Of a stretch of 59,329 nucleotides of DNA, positions 45,356 through 55,648 are shown piece by piece. The notes beneath the pieces were generated by a model. The model saw nothing but the letters and a program-made list of their open reading frames with translations. It did not search any database and had not been told where the DNA came from. Source of the DNA: Nemertoderma westbladi (Eukaryota; Xenacoelomorpha; Nemertodermatida; Nemertodermatidae); NCBI GenBank assembly GCA_032718475.1, contig JAUCBJ010006589.1, positions 1-59,329 of the forward strand, given 5' to 3'. The position numbers were made by a program, and so were the translations under genes. Position 1 is the stretch's first letter, and every line of letters begins with the position of its first letter.

Positions 45356-47575
45356 TTATGAGCAAGTTCTATAGGGAATATCATTATCAACAGGTCTATA
45401 ATTACCCTTAATAGGGTTCACTATAGGAGTTTCTACCTCGCTAGCAGTATATATGCGTGTAGGCTCCACACCTTGCGCATGCAATACTTCAGACCTAACA
45501 GGTTGACACATTGTTACAGAGGGTGGTGGTATACCCTTTTTTAAGTTTACTAATTTATCGCGTTCTAACGCGATACTTTGCTGCACTTCTTGCAACTCTA
45601 ACTTACTTTCCCTTACTGTGCCCTTGAACTGCTGGACAGTCTCCTGCATCTGTCCGAGCAGGATATCCATCCCCCGCCGTCTCTCGTCCACCCATTCGAC
45701 CGCCGAAGCGGGAGTCGCCAACGTTGTAGCGGGCGGACGAGGGACAACGGGAGACAAATCTGGAATATTTCGCTCGGGGTCCAGGACCTGAACTGTCTCC
45801 TGGGCAGTTCTACGGGGCTCAGGTAGCTTAGTGCTATGTAGAGGGAATTTAGAGGTAGCTTCAGGGAGCACAGGTGTATCTATTACCGTAGGGGTGATTT
45901 CAAGAACAGGCCTACCTATTTCAGGCTCATCTACTATAGTAGGGAGTCTTTCTATTTTAATTATTTGGTCTGTGGGCTCTGTACTACCTAAGTTGGTGTT
46001 ATTTAGCTGCCTTCTAACAGCTGGAGGCAAATCAGGCAATTTCTGACGGTGGAATGTTCTTTTACGTCGACTGGGACGAGATCTATTTCCCTTGCCTTCA
46101 GTATCGGTGGTATCGCCTTCCTCAGATGATGTATATCCCTGTCTTTTGGGAGTAGATCGATTCATCATCTGCATATTACTAGCTGCTAACTGTTTATTTA
46201 TGCAGTCTTGATTCTCCTGAATGTTTTCCAATTCTAATTGGGTGATTTCGTCAGCCGCTTTCCTTTCTGCTTCTGCCACTTTTGTCTCTGCCGCTGCCTC
46301 TGCCTCTGCCGCTGCCTTGGCCGCTGCCGCCTTTGCCTCTGCCGCTGCCTTGGCCGCGACCGCCTTTCTTTCTGCTTCTGCAACTACTACTGCTGCTTTC
46401 TTTCTGTCTTCTATACGTTTTTTCCTTACTTGTTCTTCCCTTTCTCTAGCAATGCGGAGTTGTTCATCGAATTTAGCTTGGTTCGCCGCTAACCTATCCA
46501 CATCAATCGCATCTAACACAAGTTTGGCTCCTTCGCTATTAGGGCTAAGTCCCTCTAGCCTTCTCCTCAACTCTTCATCTCCCACAAAACGCTGATAGTC
46601 TGACAGATAGATATCAATGGCATCCCTCTTATGCGGTTTCTCTGCCGTCGCTTCACTTTCCACTTGGGAAAAAGTAGCGTCTGTTGATTCTCCATGGGTT
46701 GATCGCTCCTCTAGCTGAGCTTTCCACTGAGCAGTTCCTCGAACCTGGAGATTCACTCTTTGAAACCAAGTCTTTACGGCAACTTGCAACGACGTGTCTT
46801 GCCTTCTTTTAGAAGCCTCCTCAAAGGCGGATAAGATTAGCCTAATCCGCAGAACTCTTTCTCTAACTTGATAAAGCAGCGATCCCTGCTCTTGAGGTCC
46901 TGGAGGTTGTTGAAAAAGTTGCTTTTCTATTCGCTCCATAGAGCTGAAGAATCCCTGTGCGTATCCGGCTGCGGACCTCTTCCACACAGCTGGATCGATG
47001 GTTTCCTTGGCTACTCCCATCCGGTGTATGTCTTCCCAGGCAGCTTCTGATAAATCAAACGGGAGTCCGGGTCCGGGGAAGTTCCATTGCGACTCGACAA
47101 TAGACTTCAGTTCTTCACTAGTGTAGCCCGCGTAGCTATCTCTAGTTGACCGTTGACTTCTCGCCCAATCGATCTGGTGTTCTTCCACCGCGATCAATAA
47201 CCCAGCGAGCACGGCTGCAGGAAGGATGAGAAGGGGATCCGTATAAACCGCATCCGTCATCTCTGCTCCGCTCTCGGGTGTCAGCTCTACAGTATCCTCA
47301 CTACTGGAGCTGCTGGGCCGCTGAGGAATAAGTTCTTGACTAGCGGGTTGTTGCTGTTCCGCCGCTTGTTGGTCCCGCTTGACCTGAGCTCGGGTGCCTA
47401 TGATAGACCTACGATGTTGGACCAGCCTAGGTTCTGTTATTACTACTGGAGGGATGACCTTCCTCACAGTGGGAGGTGAACTGGATTTACGACCAGACAG
47501 TTGTACGTCTCTATCTGAGTCGCAGATAGTTACATCTAATAAACTGTCTGACAGGTTCTGCTTAGTATCAGACAT
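45356..47575 (-). CDS. gag-like ORF1 of the minus-strand BEL/Pao element
   Basis: 739 residues from a true ATG at 47575 (MSDTKQNLSDSLLDVT). An Ala/Glu/Lys-rich coiled coil spans about residues 385-455 (AAAKAAAEAEAAAETKVAEA), with a Pro/Ser/Thr-rich part and another helical stretch near the C-terminus. There is no zinc knuckle; those sit at the start of the following frame. Position directly upstream of pol and the coiled coil, which is shared with the other BEL/Pao copy in the window, support a structural role. It could alternatively be an added ORF unrelated to capsid. Confidence 0.7.
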   Translation of the reverse strand: MSDTKQNLSDSLLDVTICDSDRDVQLSGRKSSSPPTVRKVIPPVVITEPRLVQHRRSIIGTRAQVKRDQQAAEQQQPASQELIPQRPSSSSSEDTVELTPESGAEMTDAVYTDPLLILPAAVLAGLLIAVEEHQIDWARSQRSTRDSYAGYTSEELKSIVESQWNFPGPGLPFDLSEAAWEDIHRMGVAKETIDPAVWKRSAAGYAQGFFSSMERIEKQLFQQPPGPQEQGSLLYQVRERVLRIRLILSAFEEASKRRQDTSLQVAVKTWFQRVNLQVRGTAQWKAQLEERSTHGESTDATFSQVESEATAEKPHKRDAIDIYLSDYQRFVGDEELRRRLEGLSPNSEGAKLVLDAIDVDRLAANQAKFDEQLRIAREREEQVRKKRIEDRKKAAVVVAEAERKAVAAKAAAEAKAAAAKAAAEAEAAAETKVAEAERKAADEITQLELENIQENQDCINKQLAASNMQMMNRSTPKRQGYTSSEEGDTTDTEGKGNRSRPSRRKRTFHRQKLPDLPPAVRRQLNNTNLGSTEPTDQIIKIERLPTIVDEPEIGRPVLEITPTVIDTPVLPEATSKFPLHSTKLPEPRRTAQETVQVLDPERNIPDLSPVVPRPPATTLATPASAVEWVDERRRGMDILLGQMQETVQQFKGTVRESKLELQEVQQSIALERDKLVNLKKGIPPPSVTMCQPVRSEVLHAQGVEPTRIYTASEVETPIVNPIKGNYRPVDNDIPYRTCS

Positions 47576-49745
47576 GACTATGTATACCGTTGAATGTCTA
47601 TTGCTGTATTACAGTCTGAGTAAGTCTAGTAACGCAGTATTACCTGCTAGCCTAGTAATTAATTACCGGTACTGCTACTCAGTGTAGCGTGATATATATA
47701 ATATATTAGAATACCGGTATGCTTATAGTATATATAACTATTATTACAGACTAGGTTTATCACAGAATACCGGTATAATTTTAGCACAAATATATATAAA
47801 TATATAATAGGCCTATCGGAATACCGGTATACAGCTTACAGTTTGTAGTATATATAATTCTGGACTAGAATTAATTACAAGTACCGGTATAATTTCAGCC
47901 GAAATTTATAGAAATAAAGATAATAGGCCTATCGTAAATACCGGTATATCAATTATTTTAAATAATTGAATTTCTGAATTTTAGGGTTACTTGGTTACTT
48001 TACTTACTTTATTACCGTTATTTGAGCAGTAATCCAACTGATATTGAGACCTAATGGTTGTATGGTAGGCCTACTATTTATAAATCGTTAGATTTGATTT
48101 ATAATATATATATACCCGTTTTAATGGGTTTTGTCAATGTTTGAAATAAATGTTATTATTTCTGGGGAGTAATCACTACACAAAGCGGTGCGCTTTCAGT
48201 GAAGTGTTACGTATAGGACACTAAAACAAATAATTCTAATTTACCTAAGTTACTTAATACTACAAATTACGTACAATTCGGGTGAGATTACAATCTCTAA
48301 ATAAACACAAAAATTTACAAAAACACAAATACGAATTTTTAGGGTGATTTTACAAGAAGTCTACAAACCAGCCTAACAAAGGGTTAGAAAACTGGTTATT
48401 ACAACGGACAGGGTACTACGGTATTTGAAATAATAAGTAGTAGTAAATACACTACGTTGTCTAGATAGAAAAATACCACCGCCTGACGACCTATAGCCGT
48501 ATCGCTATAGGTTCTACGTTATGTATCACGGAGTGTTCCTACCTAGAAGTTAATAGAGCTAATCGAATGTGCCTATCAACCACTTTACAACACAGATATA
48601 ATGTCTACAATAATTACTTCGGAAAGTACTGTACACTAAACCCTAAATTAGGTACGAGTACTTGTACAACAGATAATCAGTAGTTAAATATACTTGAACA
48701 GCTAAAAGAACCACGGCATCTGCTGGAGTGACCGATGCACAAAATCACCAGTCTTTACCTACGCCGAGCAGCCCGTGTAGTACCGGGGTTAATTTAACTA
48801 TAGCGGTATGTATAACAAACACAATTACTGTAGGAACAAACTTGGGGAATGAATGTTGCGGATAATCGCATAAACTCTGAATAATAAATATTACGCTACG
48901 CGTACAAACTACTCAAACAAAATACAGACCGAACACTGACAGACTACTATCAAGCCTAAACAAACTACGGTATATGCAGACTCCGAAATGATTAGGGAGT
49001 ATGCGCTCTAACCCAGTAGTGCGACTTATTCTTTAGTTGGGGGATTACCTTACAGCGTTCGCTGCCCCTACTGCCTAATCGTACTTAATCGGACAGATGA
49101 TCTACACACGCGGCAATCCGTTCAGACCTAATAACAGCCAGACAACTATCCAGCCTACAAATTATCTAAGTAAAATTATACGCTACCCGTACAGACTTAC
49201 ACAAACAAAGTACAGACTAAACGATGGCAGACTACTCTCAAGCCTAAATAAACCACAGGACATGCAGACTCCGAAATGATTAGGGAGTATGCGCTCTAAC
49301 CCAGTAGTGCGACTTATTCTTTAGTTGGGGGATTACCTTACAGCGTTCGCTGCCCCTACTGCCTAATCGTACTTAATCGGACAGGTGATCTACACACACT
49401 GCAATTCGTTCGGACTTAACAGCAATCAGACAACAGCTCAGCCTACAAATCGTCTGTACTATCTGATCAGGCTTACACGCCTTCTGTTCAATACTGGCCT
49501 ACAAATAAATAAAACTTGACAGAAATAAGTAAACCATATAAAGGTATAAGGGGTGATCAATCCCTAATCCCCTAAACAGCCTACCGGTATACAACAATCA
49601 AATCGAATAATACTAGTGTACTTATACGGAAGTACCGGTTAGAACAGTTAGGCCTACTGACCTACAGGTGTACCGTTCAGGTTTACCGGTTGACCGGTAC
49701 TTTCAACTTTATTGCTTACTGCAACAAAGAAGCTATATCCTTTAA
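47576..49745. other. non-coding stretch upstream of the BEL/Pao ORF1
   Basis: No gene. It has many AATACCGGTAT and TAGGCCTA motifs (47700-47960) and the ~288-bp tandem repeat at 48870-49450. This could be leader or LTR of the minus-strand element. Confidence 0.45.
48870..49450. repeat. ~288-bp tandem repeat, about two copies
   Basis: A nearly identical segment of more than 110 bp (GATTAGGGAGTATGCGCTCT ... CTAATCGTACTTAATCGGAC) starts at about 48990 and again at 49277. Flanking parts (ACGCTAC.CGTACA, TCAAGCCTAAA) repeat with more divergence. Confidence 0.85.
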
Positions 49746-50988
49746 TGTTCGCGCTTTCAGACCTTTGGCAGTTTAACCCACCAAATTAAGATGTCTTCTA
49801 GATATTAAATCAGTTTTTAGTCTATGACAAGTATTAGATTCACTACACTAGTCGAAACCAATCCGTGCGCGACCATTCACCCGCTGGATATTCCCGGGAG
49901 ATTGGGTTCGACGGTTTAATTTTATTGCTATGTAAGCCTAATGTATTATTCGACTGACAGTATTATATAATCTCTGACAATATTATTCACCTTCGGGAAT
50001 ATTAACAGTTCCTTTAGGACGTGGCGCTTTATCTATATAAACAGAGTTATGACTTAAACTACTCACAACGATATGGCTTAATTATAATTCACATATATGG
50101 CGCATTCTTTAGGAATGCTTCTTTAACAGACTCACTCATACACAATGCTGCACAATACTGCACACTAATCTGCCGATCTTCACTGATTTTAGTCACATAT
50201 AAAAGGAACACAGACTGACTCATGTAGGGTCTATCAAATAACATTAGATTCACTTCAAACCACTTTAACATAAGTCACAATCGTTTATCTGTAACCTTTC
50301 TCTCTTACCTTCGGTATATCAAGAATATTGGGTGTCGGGGTTATTTCTCATTATTCCAATATAATAATTCATCAACAAATATAATGAATAACCGACAACA
50401 AATAGCAGTATAAAACAACAACTGAACACTGATTGTTATGAGTTTGCAATGTTTCAGCAGTCAGTATGTATGATCAGTTAGCAGTGATTCCATGAGTCAG
50501 GTAGTCGTTAGTTAAAGGATATATGCCCTTTATAATTAAACCTACTAGTGTAAGACTAAAAACAGTAAAGCACAAAATACTTCCAAGCCGTTCTTTCTTT
50601 GGCTCAGGACTGAATGTAAAAACTGCACATAGGCATTGCGTCATTTCTCGGAAATTTTCTGTACAAGGAGCCACAAAACGCTCTAATTGGCTGACTGAAC
50701 TGAGAGACGCCGTAGAACAAAGGAAATCAACACGTATGAATGTCAGCTGTTAACCGTAGTCATAGTAACTACTGTTCAAGAGTAGCTATCACCCCTTTGC
50801 GTCACGAATTGCCATAGAATCATAAAATATGCCTTTCACAGTACACATACGGAGGAAATAGGTCTTAGATCCTCTAAAAACACCGATACAGCAATAATAC
50901 GGTCTCTTACACTTATTAAATCAACTACAGAGTATTTTAATGTAAAAGATAATAAAAATAACGGGGCAATTCAGCAAAGGCTTTTACA
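49746..50988 (+). repeat. LTR-like direct repeat, copy 2; probable 5' LTR of the plus-strand BEL/Pao element
   Basis: Begins TGTTCGCGC, ends CTTTTACA, and lies 117 bases before the gag ATG at 51106, the expected spacing for a 5' LTR. A TATAAAAGG box (about 50200) and an AATAAA near 50950 agree with plus-strand transcription. No tRNA-type primer-binding site starting TGG follows the end, which leaves some doubt. Confidence 0.75.
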
Positions 50989-51105
50989 CCTACACCGTGT
51001 GCGTCACCAGTACATCCAACGGGAGTACCGGATGCCGTAGTACGAGGCGACGGCAGGACCGAGGACTTTCTAACTGTTCCGCAACCTAGATATAAGGAAT
51101 CGGAC

Positions 51106-53556
51106 ATGATAAGTTCAGCAGGAAGTCAGGAAAGCGTTGTTAGAAGCGTCGGAGGCTATATGGCGCATATTACCAGGAGTATTGGAGAAGGCCAACGCAT
51201 ATTAGACGAGTTGACCGCTCCGATGTCTCGGTTCGAGTTCTACACTCTACAGGTGAGAGTACAAAGTAGAGTACATAAGTCCGTAGATAACCTAATTGGT
51301 CTACAAGATCTAGCTAGACAGAGACAGGACATGGATACTCAACTTAGAATCCTCGAGAAACTAATGATCGCTAGAGAGAAACTGATTCAGTTTAAGTCGA
51401 CGATTAGGCAGATACAACAGGAACAAGCGGACCAGTTGTTAGGTGAGTCAGTTTCGGACGAATTATTGCAACCCGAGGAAGAACAGGAACTGTACCGACT
51501 AGATGGACAATTGAAACATCTGACGGACCACTTGCGTATGTGCGGCGAAGACGTCGGCGATTTGGAAACCATGCCGGAATATACGAGGGAAACTTCACCC
51601 GTACGAATTGAATCGGCACCGGGAATACTGGACCAATCGTTAGTGAGTATTCGCAGCGAAATTGGCGAGATAAGTATAGTGACGTCAGAAATTTCCAGAC
51701 AGCAACAACAGCACGATGGACAACAACGGGAAGCTGAGGAACAAGCTCAACTGTTGACGGCACAAGCAGCCGTACAAGAAGAGAAACTACGCGTTGCGAA
51801 TGTTGTAAGAATCTCTCATCTGCAAGAACAAGCCGAGTTGGAAGCGGCTGAGATGGAAAGGTTGGAGCTAGAAATAGCACAGCGAACAGCGGCAGCTGAG
51901 TTAGCGCAACAAGCGGCAGCAGCTGAGTTAGAACGACAAGCAGCGGAGTCGGAGCGACGAGCAGCAGCAGCGGAACTAGAGCGACGAGCAGCAGCAGCGG
52001 AACTAGAGCGACGAGCAGCGGAGTTGGAAGAACACAAGCGAGTTTCGGAAGCAAGAGCTGAAATGAAAAAACGGCAAATAAAGGCTCAATCAGCGATAAG
52101 ACAAGCGGAGCTCGAGGCGCAACAACAACAGACGGAACAACGCGAGAAGGAAGTTAAACTTCATTTCGAACTCGGGAAGAAGGCGAGAGAATTAGCCGAC
52201 GCGAAGGAAGATCTGGATCTACAAGCCCGCGATCGATCGATGAGATCTCGAAATGGACACGATCTAGACCAGTTAGAGGTAAGGCACCGCCAAATCCAGG
52301 AACGAATGAAGGAAGGTTCGGTAGGGGCACCTGGACGAGAAAGACAATTAGTTAAAGACTTATGTCAAAGATTCCCTCAGGTAACTCCTATGTTTGCACC
52401 GATAATGACTAAGGAACCTGTTTCGATTGCGGGTAGTAGTGATATTTCTCCTATCCATGGTGCGACGGAACACAGGTTAGTTATTCCGGACAAATTCATC
52501 CCGTCGAGAGCAACGTCGTCGCCTATTCCGAAAGTCAAGGTAAGTAACCCACCGATTACAGATCGTAGTAGTTTATTAGTCGGACCTGCACTACTGACGA
52601 CAAAACAGGTGAGTCCACCTTTGACGCCAAAACCTGTTACACACTACGCTTACCCAATGACGTTTAGGCCAACAAGGCCTTTGGATTCAAACGCTGTCTT
52701 CCGACCACCAGTCCAGTTTACATTGCAATCTACGACTTCGAGGAAGACTTGTGAGCCTACCGAACAACGGAGACCAGTGGATACGCGACCGTTCAACCAG
52801 TTTACATCGCAATCTACGACTTCGAGGAAGACTTGTGAGCCTACCGAACAACGGAGACCAGTGGATACGCGACCGTTCAACCAGTTTACATCGCAATCTA
52901 CGACTTCGAGGAAGACTTGTGAGCCTACCGAACAACGGAGATCAGTGGATACGCGACCGTTCAACCAGTTTACATCGCAATCTACGACTTCGAGGAAGAC
53001 TTGTGAGCCTACCGAACAACGGAGACCAGTGGATACGCGACCGTTCAACCAGTTTACATCGCAATCTACGACTTCGAGGAAGACTTGTGAGCCTACCGAA
53101 CAACGGAGATCAGTGGATACGCGACCGTTCAACCAGTTTACATCGCAATCTACGACTTCGAGGAAGACTTGTGAGCCTACCGAACAACGGAGATCAGTGG
53201 ACGATGTTCCGAAACGAAACGTTAGAATTCGTACGACGCAACGGACGCGAGCACGTCGACACACTCGGTCTAAACACTGGCACACTTTTGTAGACTATAT
53301 CGAATCTCAGATCGCCGTGTGCGCCTTTACATCACGGGAGAAGTTTAATTACCTGCTTCAAACGTTGTCAGGAGAACCTAAACGTTTGGCGGAGACTTTC
53401 GTTGGTGTACCGGACGCCTTCGAACTAGCGTACGATCGTTTAACTTCGATATACGGAGGTACAGTCAGCATGGCCAGGTCAGTGATAGAGGAACTCTGTA
53501 AGGGAGGGGCTATCACTAAACGCGTCGACTTATTAAAACTGGCTGACGAGATATAG
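51106..53556 (+). CDS. gag of the plus-strand BEL/Pao element, up to an in-frame TAG
   Basis: The ATG at 51106 opens 816 residues. A long coiled coil spans about residues 190-370 (ELERRAAAAELERRAAA). A six-fold 28-residue repeat (STTSRKTCEPTEQRR) follows, then a DUF1759-like capsid segment (WHTFVDYIESQI, REKFNYLLQTLSGEPKR). TAG at 53554 falls inside this capsid-like domain rather than at a gag-pol border, and the same frame stays open beyond it. A point mutation is likelier than programmed readthrough. Confidence 0.8.
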   Translation: MISSAGSQESVVRSVGGYMAHITRSIGEGQRILDELTAPMSRFEFYTLQVRVQSRVHKSVDNLIGLQDLARQRQDMDTQLRILEKLMIAREKLIQFKSTIRQIQQEQADQLLGESVSDELLQPEEEQELYRLDGQLKHLTDHLRMCGEDVGDLETMPEYTRETSPVRIESAPGILDQSLVSIRSEIGEISIVTSEISRQQQQHDGQQREAEEQAQLLTAQAAVQEEKLRVANVVRISHLQEQAELEAAEMERLELEIAQRTAAAELAQQAAAAELERQAAESERRAAAAELERRAAAAELERRAAELEEHKRVSEARAEMKKRQIKAQSAIRQAELEAQQQQTEQREKEVKLHFELGKKARELADAKEDLDLQARDRSMRSRNGHDLDQLEVRHRQIQERMKEGSVGAPGRERQLVKDLCQRFPQVTPMFAPIMTKEPVSIAGSSDISPIHGATEHRLVIPDKFIPSRATSSPIPKVKVSNPPITDRSSLLVGPALLTTKQVSPPLTPKPVTHYAYPMTFRPTRPLDSNAVFRPPVQFTLQSTTSRKTCEPTEQRRPVDTRPFNQFTSQSTTSRKTCEPTEQRRPVDTRPFNQFTSQSTTSRKTCEPTEQRRSVDTRPFNQFTSQSTTSRKTCEPTEQRRPVDTRPFNQFTSQSTTSRKTCEPTEQRRSVDTRPFNQFTSQSTTSRKTCEPTEQRRSVDDVPKRNVRIRTTQRTRARRHTRSKHWHTFVDYIESQIAVCAFTSREKFNYLLQTLSGEPKRLAETFVGVPDAFELAYDRLTSIYGGTVSMARSVIEELCKGGAITKRVDLLKLADEI
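52717..53203 (+). repeat. 84-bp tandem repeat within gag, about six units
   Basis: 28-residue units FTSQSTTSRKTCEPTEQRRP followed by VDTRPFNQ, almost identical at DNA level. Alternative frames stay open through the array for the same reason as in the 33-bp array. Confidence 0.9.
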
Positions 53557-54447
53557 AACGCTATCACTACTTTAAGATCCATTGGACAACTTGACTACGG
53601 GAATACCCCTACAGTCCTATTAAAGATCATAGGACGACTCCACCATCGACTTCGTCGGGAGTGGAGAAAGATCGAATACCAGCGGGAAGAGCGGGGTGGA
53701 TTCTTAAAACTAGAGGATGTGTACCTTTTGATATCCAGGGAGGCAGTGGTAGAAACTCGATCCAACTACACTGACCAGCACATCGTGGCAGAAGGAATCA
53801 CCTTGCCATCCTCAAACCGACAAAAACCCCAGACAACATCCACTAAGACGGCCACTTACGCCACACCGACGGAATCACGACAATTCTCGGACGGTAGTAG
53901 GGTATCTGCGCCCATTGGGACAAAACAGACGAGACAGCAACTCAGTACCGACTTCAGCGGCTGCCAATACTGCGAGCATTTAGGCAAGCGGTATAGCGGT
54001 CACAAGTTGAGAGGTTGTCGACAGTTTCGCGAGTTAAACTCGGAAGAACGACGGCTGCAGATACGGCCATTGGACTCTTGTTGGCGGTGTACGCGACACG
54101 GACACGTCCGTAAAGATTGCCCAAATACCGACACTTGTCCATTCTGTGGACGCAACCACGACGGTCTGCTCCACACAGACAGCCACATGCCGACAAAACG
54201 CTTCGCTAGGGAACACCCGGAAGCAGCAGCGAAATGTAATGCGGCCTATAAGAATCGAGAATCGAAAACGACTCCAACCTTCGTGACCCATATTGAGGAT
54301 TGCTTCTCAGAACAATCCGGATCGTCGGACGAAGAGTCAGAAGACGACGACGTATATTCGGATGGAGATGAACAGCCATCGATCGCGCTTCTGACTACTG
54401 ACCAACTAAAGGGATTCAGTGTACCTAAAGAGGTGAGGTCTCTATAG
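53557..54447 (+). CDS. gag continuation with zinc knuckles
   Basis: Same frame as 51106-53556, after the TAG. It holds the remainder of the DUF1759-like segment (NAITTLRSIGQLDYGN) and a cysteine cluster (CQYCEHLGKRYSGHKLRGC, CWRCTRHGHVRKDC, CPFCGRNHDGLLH) that corresponds to the knuckles of the other BEL/Pao element. An acidic tail follows and the stop is TAG at 54445. Confidence 0.8.
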   Translation, partial: NAITTLRSIGQLDYGNTPTVLLKIIGRLHHRLRREWRKIEYQREERGGFLKLEDVYLLISREAVVETRSNYTDQHIVAEGITLPSSNRQKPQTTSTKTATYATPTESRQFSDGSRVSAPIGTKQTRQQLSTDFSGCQYCEHLGKRYSGHKLRGCRQFRELNSEERRLQIRPLDSCWRCTRHGHVRKDCPNTDTCPFCGRNHDGLLHTDSHMPTKRFAREHPEAAAKCNAAYKNRESKTTPTFVTHIEDCFSEQSGSSDEESEDDDVYSDGDEQPSIALLTTDQLKGFSVPKEVRSL

Positions 54448-54455
54448 GGGTGCGC

Positions 54456-55600
54456 TGAACAGGCGGCGGCGGACTCGTGAGGGTCTGGGGGCACGTTAAA
54501 TCAATCCTAAGTGCAAGGGAGATACTTAAGGCCCTCGTGTCTAACGAACCATGAATTGCCATGGTGCCGTGGTATCGCCTAGTCGGCCTGTTGCCGTACT
54601 GCCAGTCCTGTACACAGTAGGGGTGGTGGCATGGTGTGATTTGTGGCTCATGTGGCGTGGACTATGTTTTGTATGTGGGCGATCAGTGGCAGTTTGCTTG
54701 GGGCTTGGATGGTTCCATTGACCGTCAGCTGTTCCGTTTCTTTGATACTATATGTTATTGTCTCCATGTTCAGCTGATTGGTCTTTGGTGGCATTGGAAT
54801 AAACCGTCGGGTCTCGAGTTTTCTGTTGCTGTGGGTACGTGAGTACACGTGATTGTATGTGTGGCCACTGCGAGTGGGTATGGGAACCCTTACCAGTTGG
54901 ACAAGACGCCGCTGGTATTAGTAGGACCATACTTTACTGCACCCCAGCATACTTTGTGCACACACGTTATTTTACCCTGTCGGTAAAATAAAGTACTCTC
55001 GACTCTTTTCGAGTTTCAGTCGATACAATTTTGTCCCCTCTGATTTTGTCTTTCCCGATTTTGACCCCGATTTTGTCTTTACCCGATTATGTCCTCTGTG
55101 TGTGCATGGTATGTGTCAGATTTTGTGTTTACCGTAGTGTACTTGATTTCGTGAACATCTGTTGAGTACACGTGTACAGGACGGGTAAGTGGTTACTTGT
55201 TCCTAGCTTTCGAGCTAGTCAATATTGTTTGTGGAACTTACTTCCCCTCAATATTGCCGGCGAGGCAGGTGAAAACGTGTCAATATTCCATGTTGGGTAG
55301 CGCAAGCCCACATGGGACAAGACCGTCGGTTAGGCCCAAGGGCGACCTTGGTGCTCGATCGCTATCGACTGGTCCACCTGCCGGTTGACTCTTTGTTATA
55401 CTTTGAGTTGGCTCAATGTACAGTCAGGCCACAGTAAGTTGACAGTAGCCGCCCATCTGGCTACACGTTCGACGAGCTGTGCTGGTGTGATCGGGGGACC
55501 GAAAACAGAAACCGGGAAGCATCAGGCCACCCTCCGGCCCGGTCTGATAATAACATCTGTCGGACTGGCCCCAAGGGTGGTGGAAACACGTCCGCCTCGT
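54456..55600. mobile_element. ~1.15-kb insertion between gag and pol
   Basis: Non-coding relative to the element. It is bounded by GGGTGCGC on both sides (54448-54455 and 55601-55608). The distance between the copies is 1153 bp, and gag and pol lie in the same frame on either side if it is discounted, with stop codons at 54445 and 55646. It contains AATAAA near 54987 followed by a GT/T-rich region, as in an LTR, and begins with TG but does not end with CA. Identity is unresolved. Confidence 0.5.
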
Positions 55601-55648
55601 GGGTGCGCCTCGGAGTTATCGGAGAGGAGCCCAAAAGGACGAAAGTGA

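Larger units (their letters stand above)
39504..47575 (-). mobile_element. BEL/Pao retrotransposon, coding part
   Basis: Contains ORF1, a short ORF and pol, all without disabling mutations. Its own LTRs could not be identified with certainty; the direct repeats at 35058 and 49746 bracket it but have signals favouring the opposite strand. Confidence 0.85.

Noticed and set aside
52650-53293. Alternative-frame and antisense ORFs over the gag repeats as separate genes
   Set aside because: They are shadows of the 84-bp repeat; the gag frame alone continues into capsid-like and zinc-knuckle sequence.
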